Shown: piece by piece, positions 27,442-34,198 of the stretch
Position numbering within the stretch: the stretch's first letter is position 1
Layout of the letters: each line of letters opens with the position of its first letter
Assembly: GCF_016427505.1 (NCBI RefSeq)
Contig: NZ_JAELXS010000001.1
Location: 434,001 to 498,000 of the forward strand
Direction: 5' to 3'
DNA length: 64,000 nucleotides
DNA from: Sphingomonas mollis
GTDB taxonomy: Bacteria > Pseudomonadota > Alphaproteobacteria > Sphingomonadales > Sphingomonadaceae
Position numbers and translations under genes: made by a program
Notes under the pieces: generated by a model
What the model was told of the DNA's origin: nothing
Databases searched by the model: none
Seen by the model: only the letters and a program-made list of their open reading frames with translations

Positions 27442-27840
27442 CTAACCCAAATCCGTGTGAATGAAATCGTCGCCCTTGTAGAGCAGGGCGGCCGCGTTCG
27501 TCTTCGCGCAGGCATAGGCGAAGCAGTCGCCCATGTTGAGGCGGGCAGGGTGGCCGCTACCCTTGCCGTAACGCCGATGGGCATCGACCGCTTCCGTCGC
27601 CGCGGCATGGTCGATCGGCACGACGACGATCCCGAAATCCAGACGAAAACATTCGCAGAGGCGCGATGCCTCGGCGATGTCATCCTCACCCGCTTTGGCG
27701 ACAGCCCGTATCGCTTCCCACATCGCCAGCCCGCTGGTGAGCCGTGTCTGATATTTTCCAATCGTCTCGATGAAGGAATAGGCTTCAGGCTCGTTCTTGA
27801 TGATCGCGACCAAAGCCGACGCGTCGATGAAGATCGTCAA
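27442..27840 (-). CDS. vapC: VapC-family PIN-domain toxin ribonuclease
   Basis: A 132-residue PIN-domain RNase that, when free of antitoxin, cleaves specific tRNA or rRNA and stops growth. The acidic Mg-binding residues are all present: D6 (FIDASALV), E42 (WEAIR), D105 (LNMGDCFAY) and D124 (YKGDDFIHTD). HPARLNMGDCFAYA is the usual strong VapC match. It overlaps vapB by four bases (ATGA), and its stop lies in the ybeY ribosome-binding site 9 bases upstream. The toxin looks intact, with no frame disruption, so the module is probably functional. Confidence 0.93.
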   Translation of the reverse strand: MTIFIDASALVAIIKNEPEAYSFIETIGKYQTRLTSGLAMWEAIRAVAKAGEDDIAEASRLCECFRLDFGIVVVPIDHAAATEAVDAHRRYGKGSGHPARLNMGDCFAYACAKTNAAALLYKGDDFIHTDLG

Positions 27841-28085
27841 TCGTCTTCCTCGTCATTCAACGAATCGTAAAATGCCTTGTCGATCACCACCGTCGGGTCG
27901 AACCGTAGCGTGGACGTGCGTCGCAGTTCGTCGGCGATCTCGTGCAACGATCGGGTCGGTGTGTCCTTTGCCAACTCGTTGGTCAGCGCCAGCCGCACCG
28001 CCGCCGTCTTCGTCAGATGCCGACGCTCCGCCAGTTCCTGCGCAAGGCGGGTCGTTTCCTCATCCTTGATATACAACGACGCCAT
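27837..28085 (-). CDS. vapB: VapB-family antitoxin
   Basis: An 82-residue antitoxin, cognate to the VapC that follows. The N-terminal ribbon/helix segment (MASLYIKDEETTRLAQELAE) resembles the Rv0623-type transcription-factor fold. The middle TKTAAVRLALTNELAK is the usual second helix, and the acidic C-terminus (DKAFYDSLNDEEDD) would wrap the toxin. GGAGG lies at a proper distance before the ATG, and a palindrome (28096-28125) sits immediately upstream, the expected autoregulation site. It is intact. Confidence 0.9.
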   Translation of the reverse strand: MASLYIKDEETTRLAQELAERRHLTKTAAVRLALTNELAKDTPTRSLHEIADELRRTSTLRFDPTVVIDKAFYDSLNDEEDD

Positions 28086-28095
28086 TACTTCCTCC

Positions 28096-28125
28096 GGTAT
28101 ATCCCGAATTTAATCGGGTATATCC
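28096..28125. promoter_or_regulatory. vapBC operator palindrome
   Basis: GGTATATCCCGA and TCGGGTATATCC flank a six-base centre, giving an inverted CCCGA/TCGGG pair with TATAT flanks. It lies 11 bases before vapB and just after phoH, and is the candidate site for VapB-VapC autoregulation. Confidence 0.55.
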
Positions 28126-28131
28126 TCACCG

Positions 28132-29136
28132 TCAACCAGTGCCGCCGACACCCTCATAGGCCTCGACGATCCGGCCGACGATCGGGTGGCGCACGACATC
28201 CGCAGCGGTGAAACGGCACATCGAGATGCTCTCCACTCCCTCCAGCCGCACGACCGCATCGGCCAGCCCGCTGGCCTTGACCCCACCGGGTAGATCGACC
28301 TGATTGGGATCGCCGCAGATCACCATCCGGCTGTTCTGCCCGAAGCGGGTCAGGAACATCTTCATCTGTGCCGGCGTCGTGTTCTGCGCCTCGTCGAGGA
28401 TCACGAACGCGTCCGCCAGTGTCCGCCCGCGCATGAACGCGATCGGGGCGATCTCGATCTCGCCCGACGCGATCCGCCGTTCGACCTGCTCGGCGGGCAG
28501 GCAATCGTACAACGCGTCGTAGAGTGGCCGCAGATAAGGATCGACCTTTTCCTTCATGTCGCCGGGCAGGAAGCCCAGCTTCTCGCCCGCCTCGACCGCA
28601 GGACGCGACAGGATCAGTCGCTGGACGCTGCCGGTGATGAGCTGCGCCACCGCCTGCGCGACGGCGATATAGGTCTTGCCCGTACCCGCCGGCCCGAGCG
28701 CGAAGATCATGTCGTTCGTCACCAGTTCGCGCATGTAATAGGCCTGCGCGGCGGTGCGCGGCGCGATCGTCTTCTTGCGCGTGCGGATCATGATCGGCGG
28801 CGTGCCACCACGTTCGGCCGAGACGATGCCGTCGAGCGTCGGCTCGTTCGCCATCGCGATCGACGCATCGACCAGTCCGGTATCGATCTGCTCGCCGCGC
28901 TGGATGCGGTTGTGCAGGTCGTGCAGCACGTCGCGGGCGATCGCCACCTGCTCCGCCGTGCCTTCCAGCCCGATGCGGTTGCCCCGCGCGGTGATGTAGA
29001 CGCCCAGCCGATTTTCCAGCGCGACCAAATTCTGGTCATACTGCCCGAACAACTGCGCAAGAACCTGGGGTTTGTCGAAGAGCACCTCGACACGGGAACG
29101 CTCGCCCGCCTGCGCGGGGACTGGCTTACGGCTCAT
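28132..29136 (-). CDS. phoH: PhoH-family ATPase (PhoH-like)
   Basis: A 334-residue cytoplasmic protein with an N-terminal KH-like RNA-binding region (about 20-75) and the PhoH ATPase domain. Walker A is GPAGTGKTY at residues 148-156, Walker B is FVILDEAQNT, and SRPAVEAGEKLGFLPGDM and ICGDPNQVDLP are the family stretches. Its precise role is unsettled; it lies near ybeY and miaB in most Alphaproteobacteria, which links it to RNA metabolism. Here the downstream partner is a toxin-antitoxin module rather than ybeY itself. Confidence 0.94.
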   Translation of the reverse strand: MSRKPVPAQAGERSRVEVLFDKPQVLAQLFGQYDQNLVALENRLGVYITARGNRIGLEGTAEQVAIARDVLHDLHNRIQRGEQIDTGLVDASIAMANEPTLDGIVSAERGGTPPIMIRTRKKTIAPRTAAQAYYMRELVTNDMIFALGPAGTGKTYIAVAQAVAQLITGSVQRLILSRPAVEAGEKLGFLPGDMKEKVDPYLRPLYDALYDCLPAEQVERRIASGEIEIAPIAFMRGRTLADAFVILDEAQNTTPAQMKMFLTRFGQNSRMVICGDPNQVDLPGGVKASGLADAVVRLEGVESISMCRFTAADVVRHPIVGRIVEAYEGVGGTG

Positions 29137-29211
29137 CGGGTCCTTTCTAGACTACGAGTCGAAGCCGAATGTGGGATGCCGCGGCGGGAAAGGAAAGCCG
29201 CTTTCGCCGAT

Positions 29212-30531
29212 TCAGGCGGCGACCGGCATTCGGGCCACACCGGTCATCGACAATGGTCCTGCCGCCGCCAGTTCCACCTCGACCAGATCGCCGATCGCAT
29301 GGTCGCCCATCAGGTGCACCGATTGCAGCCACGGCGACTTGCCCAGCATCTGGCCGGGCAGCTTGCCACGTCGCTCCACCAGCACGGTGCAGGTCCGCCC
29401 GACCGAGGCACGGTTGAACGCCTGCTGGTCGCGGCCCAGTGCCGCCTGCAACCGCTGCAACCGCTCGTCCATCACCGCCTCCGGCACCTCGTCGGTCATC
29501 GTGGCGGCGGGGGTGCCGGGGCGCGGGCTGTATTTGAACGAGAACGCCTGCGCATAGCCCATCGCGTCGACCAGGCTCAGCGTATCGGCGAAATCCGCCT
29601 CGGTCTCGCCGGGAAAGCCGACGATGAAATCGCCCGACAGCGCGATGTCCGGCCGCACCGCGCGCACCCGGTCCATCAGCCGCAGATAATCGTCACGGCC
29701 ATGGCTGCGGTTCATCGCCTTCAGGATGCGCGTCGATCCCGACTGCACCGGCAGATGCAGGAACGGCATCAGGCTTTCGACATCGCCGTGCGCGTCGATC
29801 AGTCCCTGACGCATGTCGTTGGGATGGCTGGTGGTGTAGCGGATGCGCGCCAGCCCCTCGATCCGGTCCAGCGTGCGGATCAGGTCGTGCAGGCCGCGAC
29901 CGTCGTCGTCCCACGCGTTGACGTTCTGCCCCAGCAACGTGATCTCGCGCGCGCCGGCATCGACCAGCGCCTTCGCCTCATCGACGATCGCCGCGAACGG
30001 CCGGCTGATCTCAGCTCCGCGCGTATAGGGCACGACGCAATAGGTGCAGAACTTGTCGCACCCCTCCTGCACCGTCAGGAACGCGCTCGGCCCCACCTTG
30101 CGCCGGGCGGGGAGTTTGCCGAACTTCGACGCGAGCGGCATGTCGGTGTCCAGCGCCGCTTCGCCCACCACCGCCTGCGCCACCAGCGCGGGCAGATTGT
30201 GATACGCCTGCGGACCGACCACCACATCGACCTTCGCGCGCGCGACGATCTCAGCACCCTCGGCCTGTGCGACGCAACCGGCGATCGCGATCATCGGCAC
30301 GCGGCCCTGCTTGCCGGCGTCCTTGCGGATGCGGCCGATGTCCGAATACACCTTCTCGGTCGCGCGCTCGCGGATGTGGCACGTGTTGAGCACCACGAGA
30401 TCGGCCCCGGCGGCATCGGCGGCCGGAGTCATCCCCTGCGCCGCCATCAGTTCGGCCATCCGTTCGCCGTCATAGACGTTCATCTGGCAGCCGAACGACT
30501 TGACGTGATAGGTCTGGGGAGCAGGCTTCAT
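29212..30531 (-). CDS. miaB: tRNA-2-methylthio-N6-dimethylallyladenosine synthase
   Basis: Radical-SAM methylthiotransferase that adds the 2-methylthio group to i6A37 of tRNA. The 439 residues contain the N-terminal UPF0004 cluster cysteines C15, C51 and C86, the radical-SAM motif C158-x3-C162-x2-C165 in CDKFCTYC, and a C-terminal TRAM domain ([16 protein letters not shown]...). GEISRPF-like and [16 protein letters not shown] match MiaB rather than RimO. The gene is followed by phoH after 75 bases in the same direction. Confidence 0.97.
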   Translation of the reverse strand: MKPAPQTYHVKSFGCQMNVYDGERMAELMAAQGMTPAADAAGADLVVLNTCHIRERATEKVYSDIGRIRKDAGKQGRVPMIAIAGCVAQAEGAEIVARAKVDVVVGPQAYHNLPALVAQAVVGEAALDTDMPLASKFGKLPARRKVGPSAFLTVQEGCDKFCTYCVVPYTRGAEISRPFAAIVDEAKALVDAGAREITLLGQNVNAWDDDGRGLHDLIRTLDRIEGLARIRYTTSHPNDMRQGLIDAHGDVESLMPFLHLPVQSGSTRILKAMNRSHGRDDYLRLMDRVRAVRPDIALSGDFIVGFPGETEADFADTLSLVDAMGYAQAFSFKYSPRPGTPAATMTDEVPEAVMDERLQRLQAALGRDQQAFNRASVGRTCTVLVERRGKLPGQMLGKSPWLQSVHLMGDHAIGDLVEVELAAAGPLSMTGVARMPVAA

Positions 30532-30541
30532 AGCCGCGCCC

Positions 30542-31279
30542 TTACGCGTTTTCGGTCGTGTCCGAAAGGGAAGGGCGGCCGCCCGCCTCGATCAGCCGAC
30601 GCGCCTCGGCGGCGGTCGCCTTGCGCCCGATCGGCACGAACGGCGGGTGAAAGCGCAGCGTCGCGGTGAAATGCCCCGCCCGCCGCAACACGCGCAGCGC
30701 ATGCGACAGGCCCGGCTCATCCCCCGTCCACGCCAGACCGGTGGTGTCGACGCCATAATCGATCCCGACGGGTTGGACGCGGACGTCCGGCGGCGGCGGA
30801 TCGATCGCACCCAACAGCGCCGACTTGAACGGCAACAGCGTCCGCCCGTCGCCCGTCGTGCCTTCGGGAAAGATCGCCACCGGTCGCGGCCCGATCGCGC
30901 GCGCGACATCGGCCACCTGCGCGCTCACCGCCATCCGCTCGCCCCGCGCGACGAAGACCGTGTCGTTCAGCGCCGCCAGCCACCCGACCAGCGGCACCGT
31001 GCGCAACTCGCCCTTGGCCACGAACACCGCATTCGCGCAGCCGGTCAGCAACAGGATATCCATCCACCACAGATGGTTGGCGAGGAGCACGACATCCCGC
31101 GCCACCGGCACGCCGACGACCCGCGGCCGCGCCCCGATGATCCATGCGCTCGTCGCCAGAAACCGACGTGGCCACGGCGAGGGCCGGCGGAGCAACCGCC
31201 ATGCCCCGTGCAAGGGCAGGCCGATCGCCAGCGCGACGATCAGCGCCGACAGGCGACCGACCAGCCGGATATTACCCAT
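30542..31279 (-). CDS. plsC: 1-acyl-sn-glycerol-3-phosphate acyltransferase
   Basis: Adds the second acyl chain to lysophosphatidic acid at the inner membrane. The 245-residue PlsC-like protein has an N-terminal membrane helix ([21 protein letters not shown]), the catalytic HX4D in NHLWWMD, and [20 protein letters not shown] as the glycerol-phosphate motif. It lies 10 bases after miaB's start side in the same direction (miaB begins at 30531), so miaB is likely its co-transcribed partner. The C-terminal part after about residue 210 is less conserved but ends normally. Confidence 0.9.
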   Translation of the reverse strand: MGNIRLVGRLSALIVALAIGLPLHGAWRLLRRPSPWPRRFLATSAWIIGARPRVVGVPVARDVVLLANHLWWMDILLLTGCANAVFVAKGELRTVPLVGWLAALNDTVFVARGERMAVSAQVADVARAIGPRPVAIFPEGTTGDGRTLLPFKSALLGAIDPPPPDVRVQPVGIDYGVDTTGLAWTGDEPGLSHALRVLRRAGHFTATLRFHPPFVPIGRKATAAEARRLIEAGGRPSLSDTTENA

Positions 31280-31294
31280 GGCGGCCCTTGTCGC

Positions 31295-31717
31295 TCAGAC
31301 CTTGCGGTCTAGGCTGACGCCGTACAGCTCCATGCGGTGATCGACCAGCCGGAAGCCCAGGCGCTCGGCGATCGCCTTCTGCAACTGCTCCAGTTCGGGA
31401 TCGACGAATTCCAGCACGCGACCGGACTCAACATCGATCAGATGGTCGTGATGTGCTTCGGGCGAAGGCTCGTAGCGAGCGCGGCCGTCACCGAAATCGT
31501 GGCGGTCGAGGATGCCCGCCTCCTCGAACAGCCGCACCGTGCGATATACGGTCGCGATCGAGATACCCTTGTCGATGGCGGAGGCGCGTTCATACACCTT
31601 CTCGACATCGGGATGGTCCTCCGCCTCCGACAGCACGCGCGCGATCACGCGGCGCTGTTCGGTGATGCGCAGCCCCTTCTCGTTGCAGAGTGCTTCCAGA
31701 TCGATCTTGCGCGCCAT
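31295..31717 (-). CDS. fur: Fur-family metal-dependent regulator
   Basis: A 140-residue metalloregulator that represses genes when loaded with iron or a related metal. The N-terminal winged helix (about 10-80) carries RITEQRRVIARVLSEAEDHPDVEKVY and SIATVYRTVRLFEEAGIL; the C-terminal dimerisation part carries the metal-site HHDHLID. It lacks the paired CxxC of zinc-structured Fur proteins, as often in Alphaproteobacteria, so a Mur/Irr-like role is possible. The upstream region has the inverted TTGCGA ... TCGCAA (31763-31788), a possible self-regulation site. It precedes plsC in the same direction. Confidence 0.88.
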   Translation of the reverse strand: MARKIDLEALCNEKGLRITEQRRVIARVLSEAEDHPDVEKVYERASAIDKGISIATVYRTVRLFEEAGILDRHDFGDGRARYEPSPEAHHDHLIDVESGRVLEFVDPELEQLQKAIAERLGFRLVDHRMELYGVSLDRKV

Positions 31718-31762
31718 GGTGCCTTACCCTTCAGTTAGGGATCATGTAGGCGCGTTCGCTTG

Positions 31763-31788
31763 TTGCGAAAAGGGATACCGACTCGCAA
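31763..31788. promoter_or_regulatory. TTGCGA inverted repeat upstream of fur
   Basis: TTGCGA (31763-31768) and TCGCAA (31783-31788) form a perfect inverted repeat around 14 bases, 46 bases before fur. Read on the minus strand it starts TTGCGAGTCG, identical to the start of the candidate site before the suf operon at 41931. Autoregulation is inference. Confidence 0.4.
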
Positions 31789-31797
31789 TAAGGAAAA

Positions 31798-32265
31798 TCA
31801 GATCGGTCGCGAATAGGTATGTGCGTCATAGTGACGTCCGTCGCGCCCGCGATAATAGCCACGCCGCTCGCCCACCTTGGCAAATCCATTGGCCTCATAC
31901 AGCGCCACCGCGTCGTTATCGGCGCGCACCTCCAGATGCAGGATCGTCACGTCACGCGACTGGCAATCGGCGATCACGCCACGCAGCAACGCGCCGCCGA
32001 CCCCGGTGCGTCGAAAGCCCGGCGCGACCGCCAGCAACAGCAACTCCGCCTCGCCCGCGATCGCCCGCGTCAGCGAAAATCCGGCCGGTCGATCGTCGAT
32101 GAAGGCCAGCGTCAGGTGGACGCCGGGCATGGCCAGCACACCCAGGCACTGGCTGCGTGTCCACGCTTCGCCATATCGCGGGTCGAAGGCGGCGGCCATG
32201 ACGGTATCGATCGATGCGGCATCGCGGGCATCGCCGTGGCGCAGGATCAGCGAGCGCGTCGCCAT
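31798..32265 (-). CDS. rimI: Ribosomal protein S18 alanine N-acetyltransferase-like (RimI family)
   Basis: A 155-residue GNAT acetyltransferase of the RimI branch, which acetylates a ribosomal protein N-terminus or related substrates. The acetyl-CoA loop is APGFRRTGVGGALLRGV, followed by ILHLEVRADNDAVALYEANGFAKVGERRGYY, the hallmark of RimI. The start at 32265 overlaps the tsaB stop by one base (TGATG), which decides it against the many longer upstream readings. tsaB-rimI order is highly conserved. It is followed by fur across 80 bases holding a candidate operator. Confidence 0.88.
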   Translation of the reverse strand: MATRSLILRHGDARDAASIDTVMAAAFDPRYGEAWTRSQCLGVLAMPGVHLTLAFIDDRPAGFSLTRAIAGEAELLLLAVAPGFRRTGVGGALLRGVIADCQSRDVTILHLEVRADNDAVALYEANGFAKVGERRGYYRGRDGRHYDAHTYSRPI

Positions 32266-32885
32266 CAGCCGGGCAGCTTCGCATCCGGCGCACGGCCATA
32301 GAGCGGACGCGGATCGAGATCGGCGAGCAGGGCAGGGAGCAGCGTCCAGTCGCGCGCATCCGGCAACGCTTCGGTCAGATCGGCCGCCGCATCCGCCGAT
32401 ACGCCCGCCAGCCGCTTCACGCCGTTGCCGACCGCCGGAATCGTTCCGATCGCCGTCATCGCCACCATCGGCGGCAGCGAGACGACGGCGTCGATCGGCG
32501 ACAGCGAGGCATCGAACATCTGCATGAAAACCTCGCCATGCCCCGCTTCCAGCACCACCGCAATCCGCTGCAAGGGTTTGCGCGCCAATGCGGCGGCGGC
32601 GACCAGCGCCACGGACGAAAACCCCCGCACCGTGCCGCCCCAGCCCAGTGCCAGTCCGCGCGCCGCCGCGATGCCGACACGGACGCCCGTGAAGCTGCCC
32701 GGCCCGACATCGACGGCGATGCGATCCGCGCGGCCGCCATCGATCAACGACGCGATCATCGGTATCAGCCGTTCGGCATGGCCACGCCCGACGACATCGT
32801 GCCGGGCGTCGATCACCCGCCCGTCCTCGATCAGCGCGACCGAGCACGCGGCGGTCGCCGTCTCGATCACCAGCGTTCTGGTCAT
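32265..32885 (-). CDS. tsaB: tRNA threonylcarbamoyladenosine biosynthesis protein TsaB
   Basis: Partner of TsaD in making t6A37 of tRNA. The 206-residue ASKHA-fold protein starts TLVIETATAACSVAL and has the conserved GRGHAERLIPMI and the VDVGPGSFTGVRVGIAAARGLAL loop typical of TsaB. The start was set at ATG 32885, the family's normal position, with GACGGA before it; an in-frame ATG at 32897 (four codons longer) is the alternative. The nitroreductase gene ends about 40 bases upstream in the same direction, and rimI overlaps at the 3' end. Confidence 0.93.
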   Translation of the reverse strand: MTRTLVIETATAACSVALIEDGRVIDARHDVVGRGHAERLIPMIASLIDGGRADRIAVDVGPGSFTGVRVGIAAARGLALGWGGTVRGFSSVALVAAAALARKPLQRIAVVLEAGHGEVFMQMFDASLSPIDAVVSLPPMVAMTAIGTIPAVGNGVKRLAGVSADAAADLTEALPDARDWTLLPALLADLDPRPLYGRAPDAKLPG

Positions 32886-32927
32886 GCTATCCGTCATGCC
32901 GGACCCCGTCGGGGCGTCCACCGGCCA

Positions 32928-33518
32928 TCAGGCGATGCTGTTGAACCGGTCGAACGACGGCCGCGGCAACCGCTCGTGCAACGTCGACGGATCGCCATGG
33001 CCCAGCGTCGAGATGAAGTTCGTCTTCACCGCCGGCCGGTCGCTGAAGAACGCCTTGTCCACCGCGCCGGCATCGAAGCCCGACATTGGTCCCATGTCGA
33101 ACCCCAACGCCCGCGCCGCCATGATGAGATACGCACCCTGCAACGTCGAATTGCGGAACGCGGAGGCCGCACGCAGTTCGGCATTGCCGGTGAACCAGCT
33201 CTTCGCATCGGTGTGCGGAAACAGCTCGGGCAGCAGTTCGTGAAACTCGTGATCCATCGCCACGATCACCGCGACGGGCGCCTTGCGGATCTTGTCGGCA
33301 TTGGTATCGCTGGCGCAGGCGGCCAGCTTGTCCTTCGCGTCCTGGCTCGTGCACCACACCAGCCGCGCCGGCAGCTGGTTGGCCGATGTCGGCCCCATCT
33401 TCGCCAGCTCCCAGATCGCGTGCAGATCGGCCTCGGCGACGGGGGTGTCGGTATAATGGTTGTAGCTGCGGGCGTTCAGGAAAAGCTGGTCGATCGCGTT
33501 CCGGTCGATCGCCGCCAT
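32928..33518 (-). CDS. Nitroreductase-family oxidoreductase (RutE/malonic semialdehyde reductase type)
   Basis: A 196-residue FMN-dependent reductase of the HadB/RutE-type nitroreductase branch. ARSYNHYTDTPVAEADL, LAKMGPTSANQLPARLVWC and LGFDMGPMSGFDAGAVDKAFF are the FMN and substrate stretches; the last is typical of malonic-semialdehyde reductase-like members. The start at 33518 overlaps the nfu stop by one base (TGATG), which fixes it. Without the rut pyrimidine genes nearby, a pyrimidine-degradation role is not supported; the substrate is open. Confidence 0.87.
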   Translation of the reverse strand: MAAIDRNAIDQLFLNARSYNHYTDTPVAEADLHAIWELAKMGPTSANQLPARLVWCTSQDAKDKLAACASDTNADKIRKAPVAVIVAMDHEFHELLPELFPHTDAKSWFTGNAELRAASAFRNSTLQGAYLIMAARALGFDMGPMSGFDAGAVDKAFFSDRPAVKTNFISTLGHGDPSTLHERLPRPSFDRFNSIA

Positions 33519-34090
33519 CAGACCGCCCTCACTTCGATGACTTCGGGGACATAATGGCGCAGCAACTGCTCGATCCCGTTCTTCAACGTGGCCGACGACG
33601 ACGGACAACCGGCGCACGCACCCTGTAATTGCAGATAGACCTTACCCTTGTCGAAGCCGCGATAGACGATGTCACCACCGTCGTTCGCCACCGCCGGGCG
33701 CACGCGCGTTTCGATCAGCTCGCGGATCTGCGCCACGATCTCGGCATCCGCCGGATCGTCGGTCAGCACGTCGTCCGCCGGCGGCACGGAGAAGCCTGCA
33801 CTCGCCGCGCGGAACAACGGCATCTGCGCGGTGAAATGGTCGAGCAGGATCGACAGCACGTCGGGCTTCAGGTCGCGCCATTCGGCGCCCGGTCCCGCCG
33901 TCACCGACACGAAATCGCGACCGAAGAACACGCCGGTTACATCGCCCAGCCCGAACAGCGCCTCGGCGAGCGGGCTCTGCTCCGCTTCCTCCGGCGTTGC
34001 GAAGTCGCGGGTGCCCGCTTCCATCACCATACGGCCGGGCAGGAATTTCAGCGTCGCCGGGTTCGGCGTGGTTTCGGTCTCGATCAACAT
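33518..34090 (-). CDS. NfuA-type iron-sulfur scaffold protein
   Basis: Carries and delivers [4Fe-4S] clusters. The 190 residues have the Nfu_N domain (MLIETETTPNPATLKFLPGR, about 1-90) and the C-terminal NifU-like domain with the cluster CxxC at C159 and C162 (LQGACAGCPSSSATLKNGIEQLL). It is the first gene of the minus-strand cluster and overlaps the nitroreductase start by one base. The suf operon at 42 kb supplies the assembly machinery. The M16 peptidase gene is divergent, 108 bases away. Confidence 0.93.
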   Translation of the reverse strand: MLIETETTPNPATLKFLPGRMVMEAGTRDFATPEEAEQSPLAEALFGLGDVTGVFFGRDFVSVTAGPGAEWRDLKPDVLSILLDHFTAQMPLFRAASAGFSVPPADDVLTDDPADAEIVAQIRELIETRVRPAVANDGGDIVYRGFDKGKVYLQLQGACAGCPSSSATLKNGIEQLLRHYVPEVIEVRAV

Positions 34091-34198
34091 ACGCTCGCAT
34101 GTGGCGTGGCGGGGCCGGGGGATCAAGCGGGATAGTCGTTCGGGGGATGTGCGACGAAACCGTGGCGGGACGCCGCCGGGATCGCTACATGGCGCTCC

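Noticed and set aside
32904..32914. CCCCGTCGGGG palindrome between the nitroreductase and tsaB genes
   Set aside because: It is short and inside a translated, tightly spaced cluster, with no sign of function.
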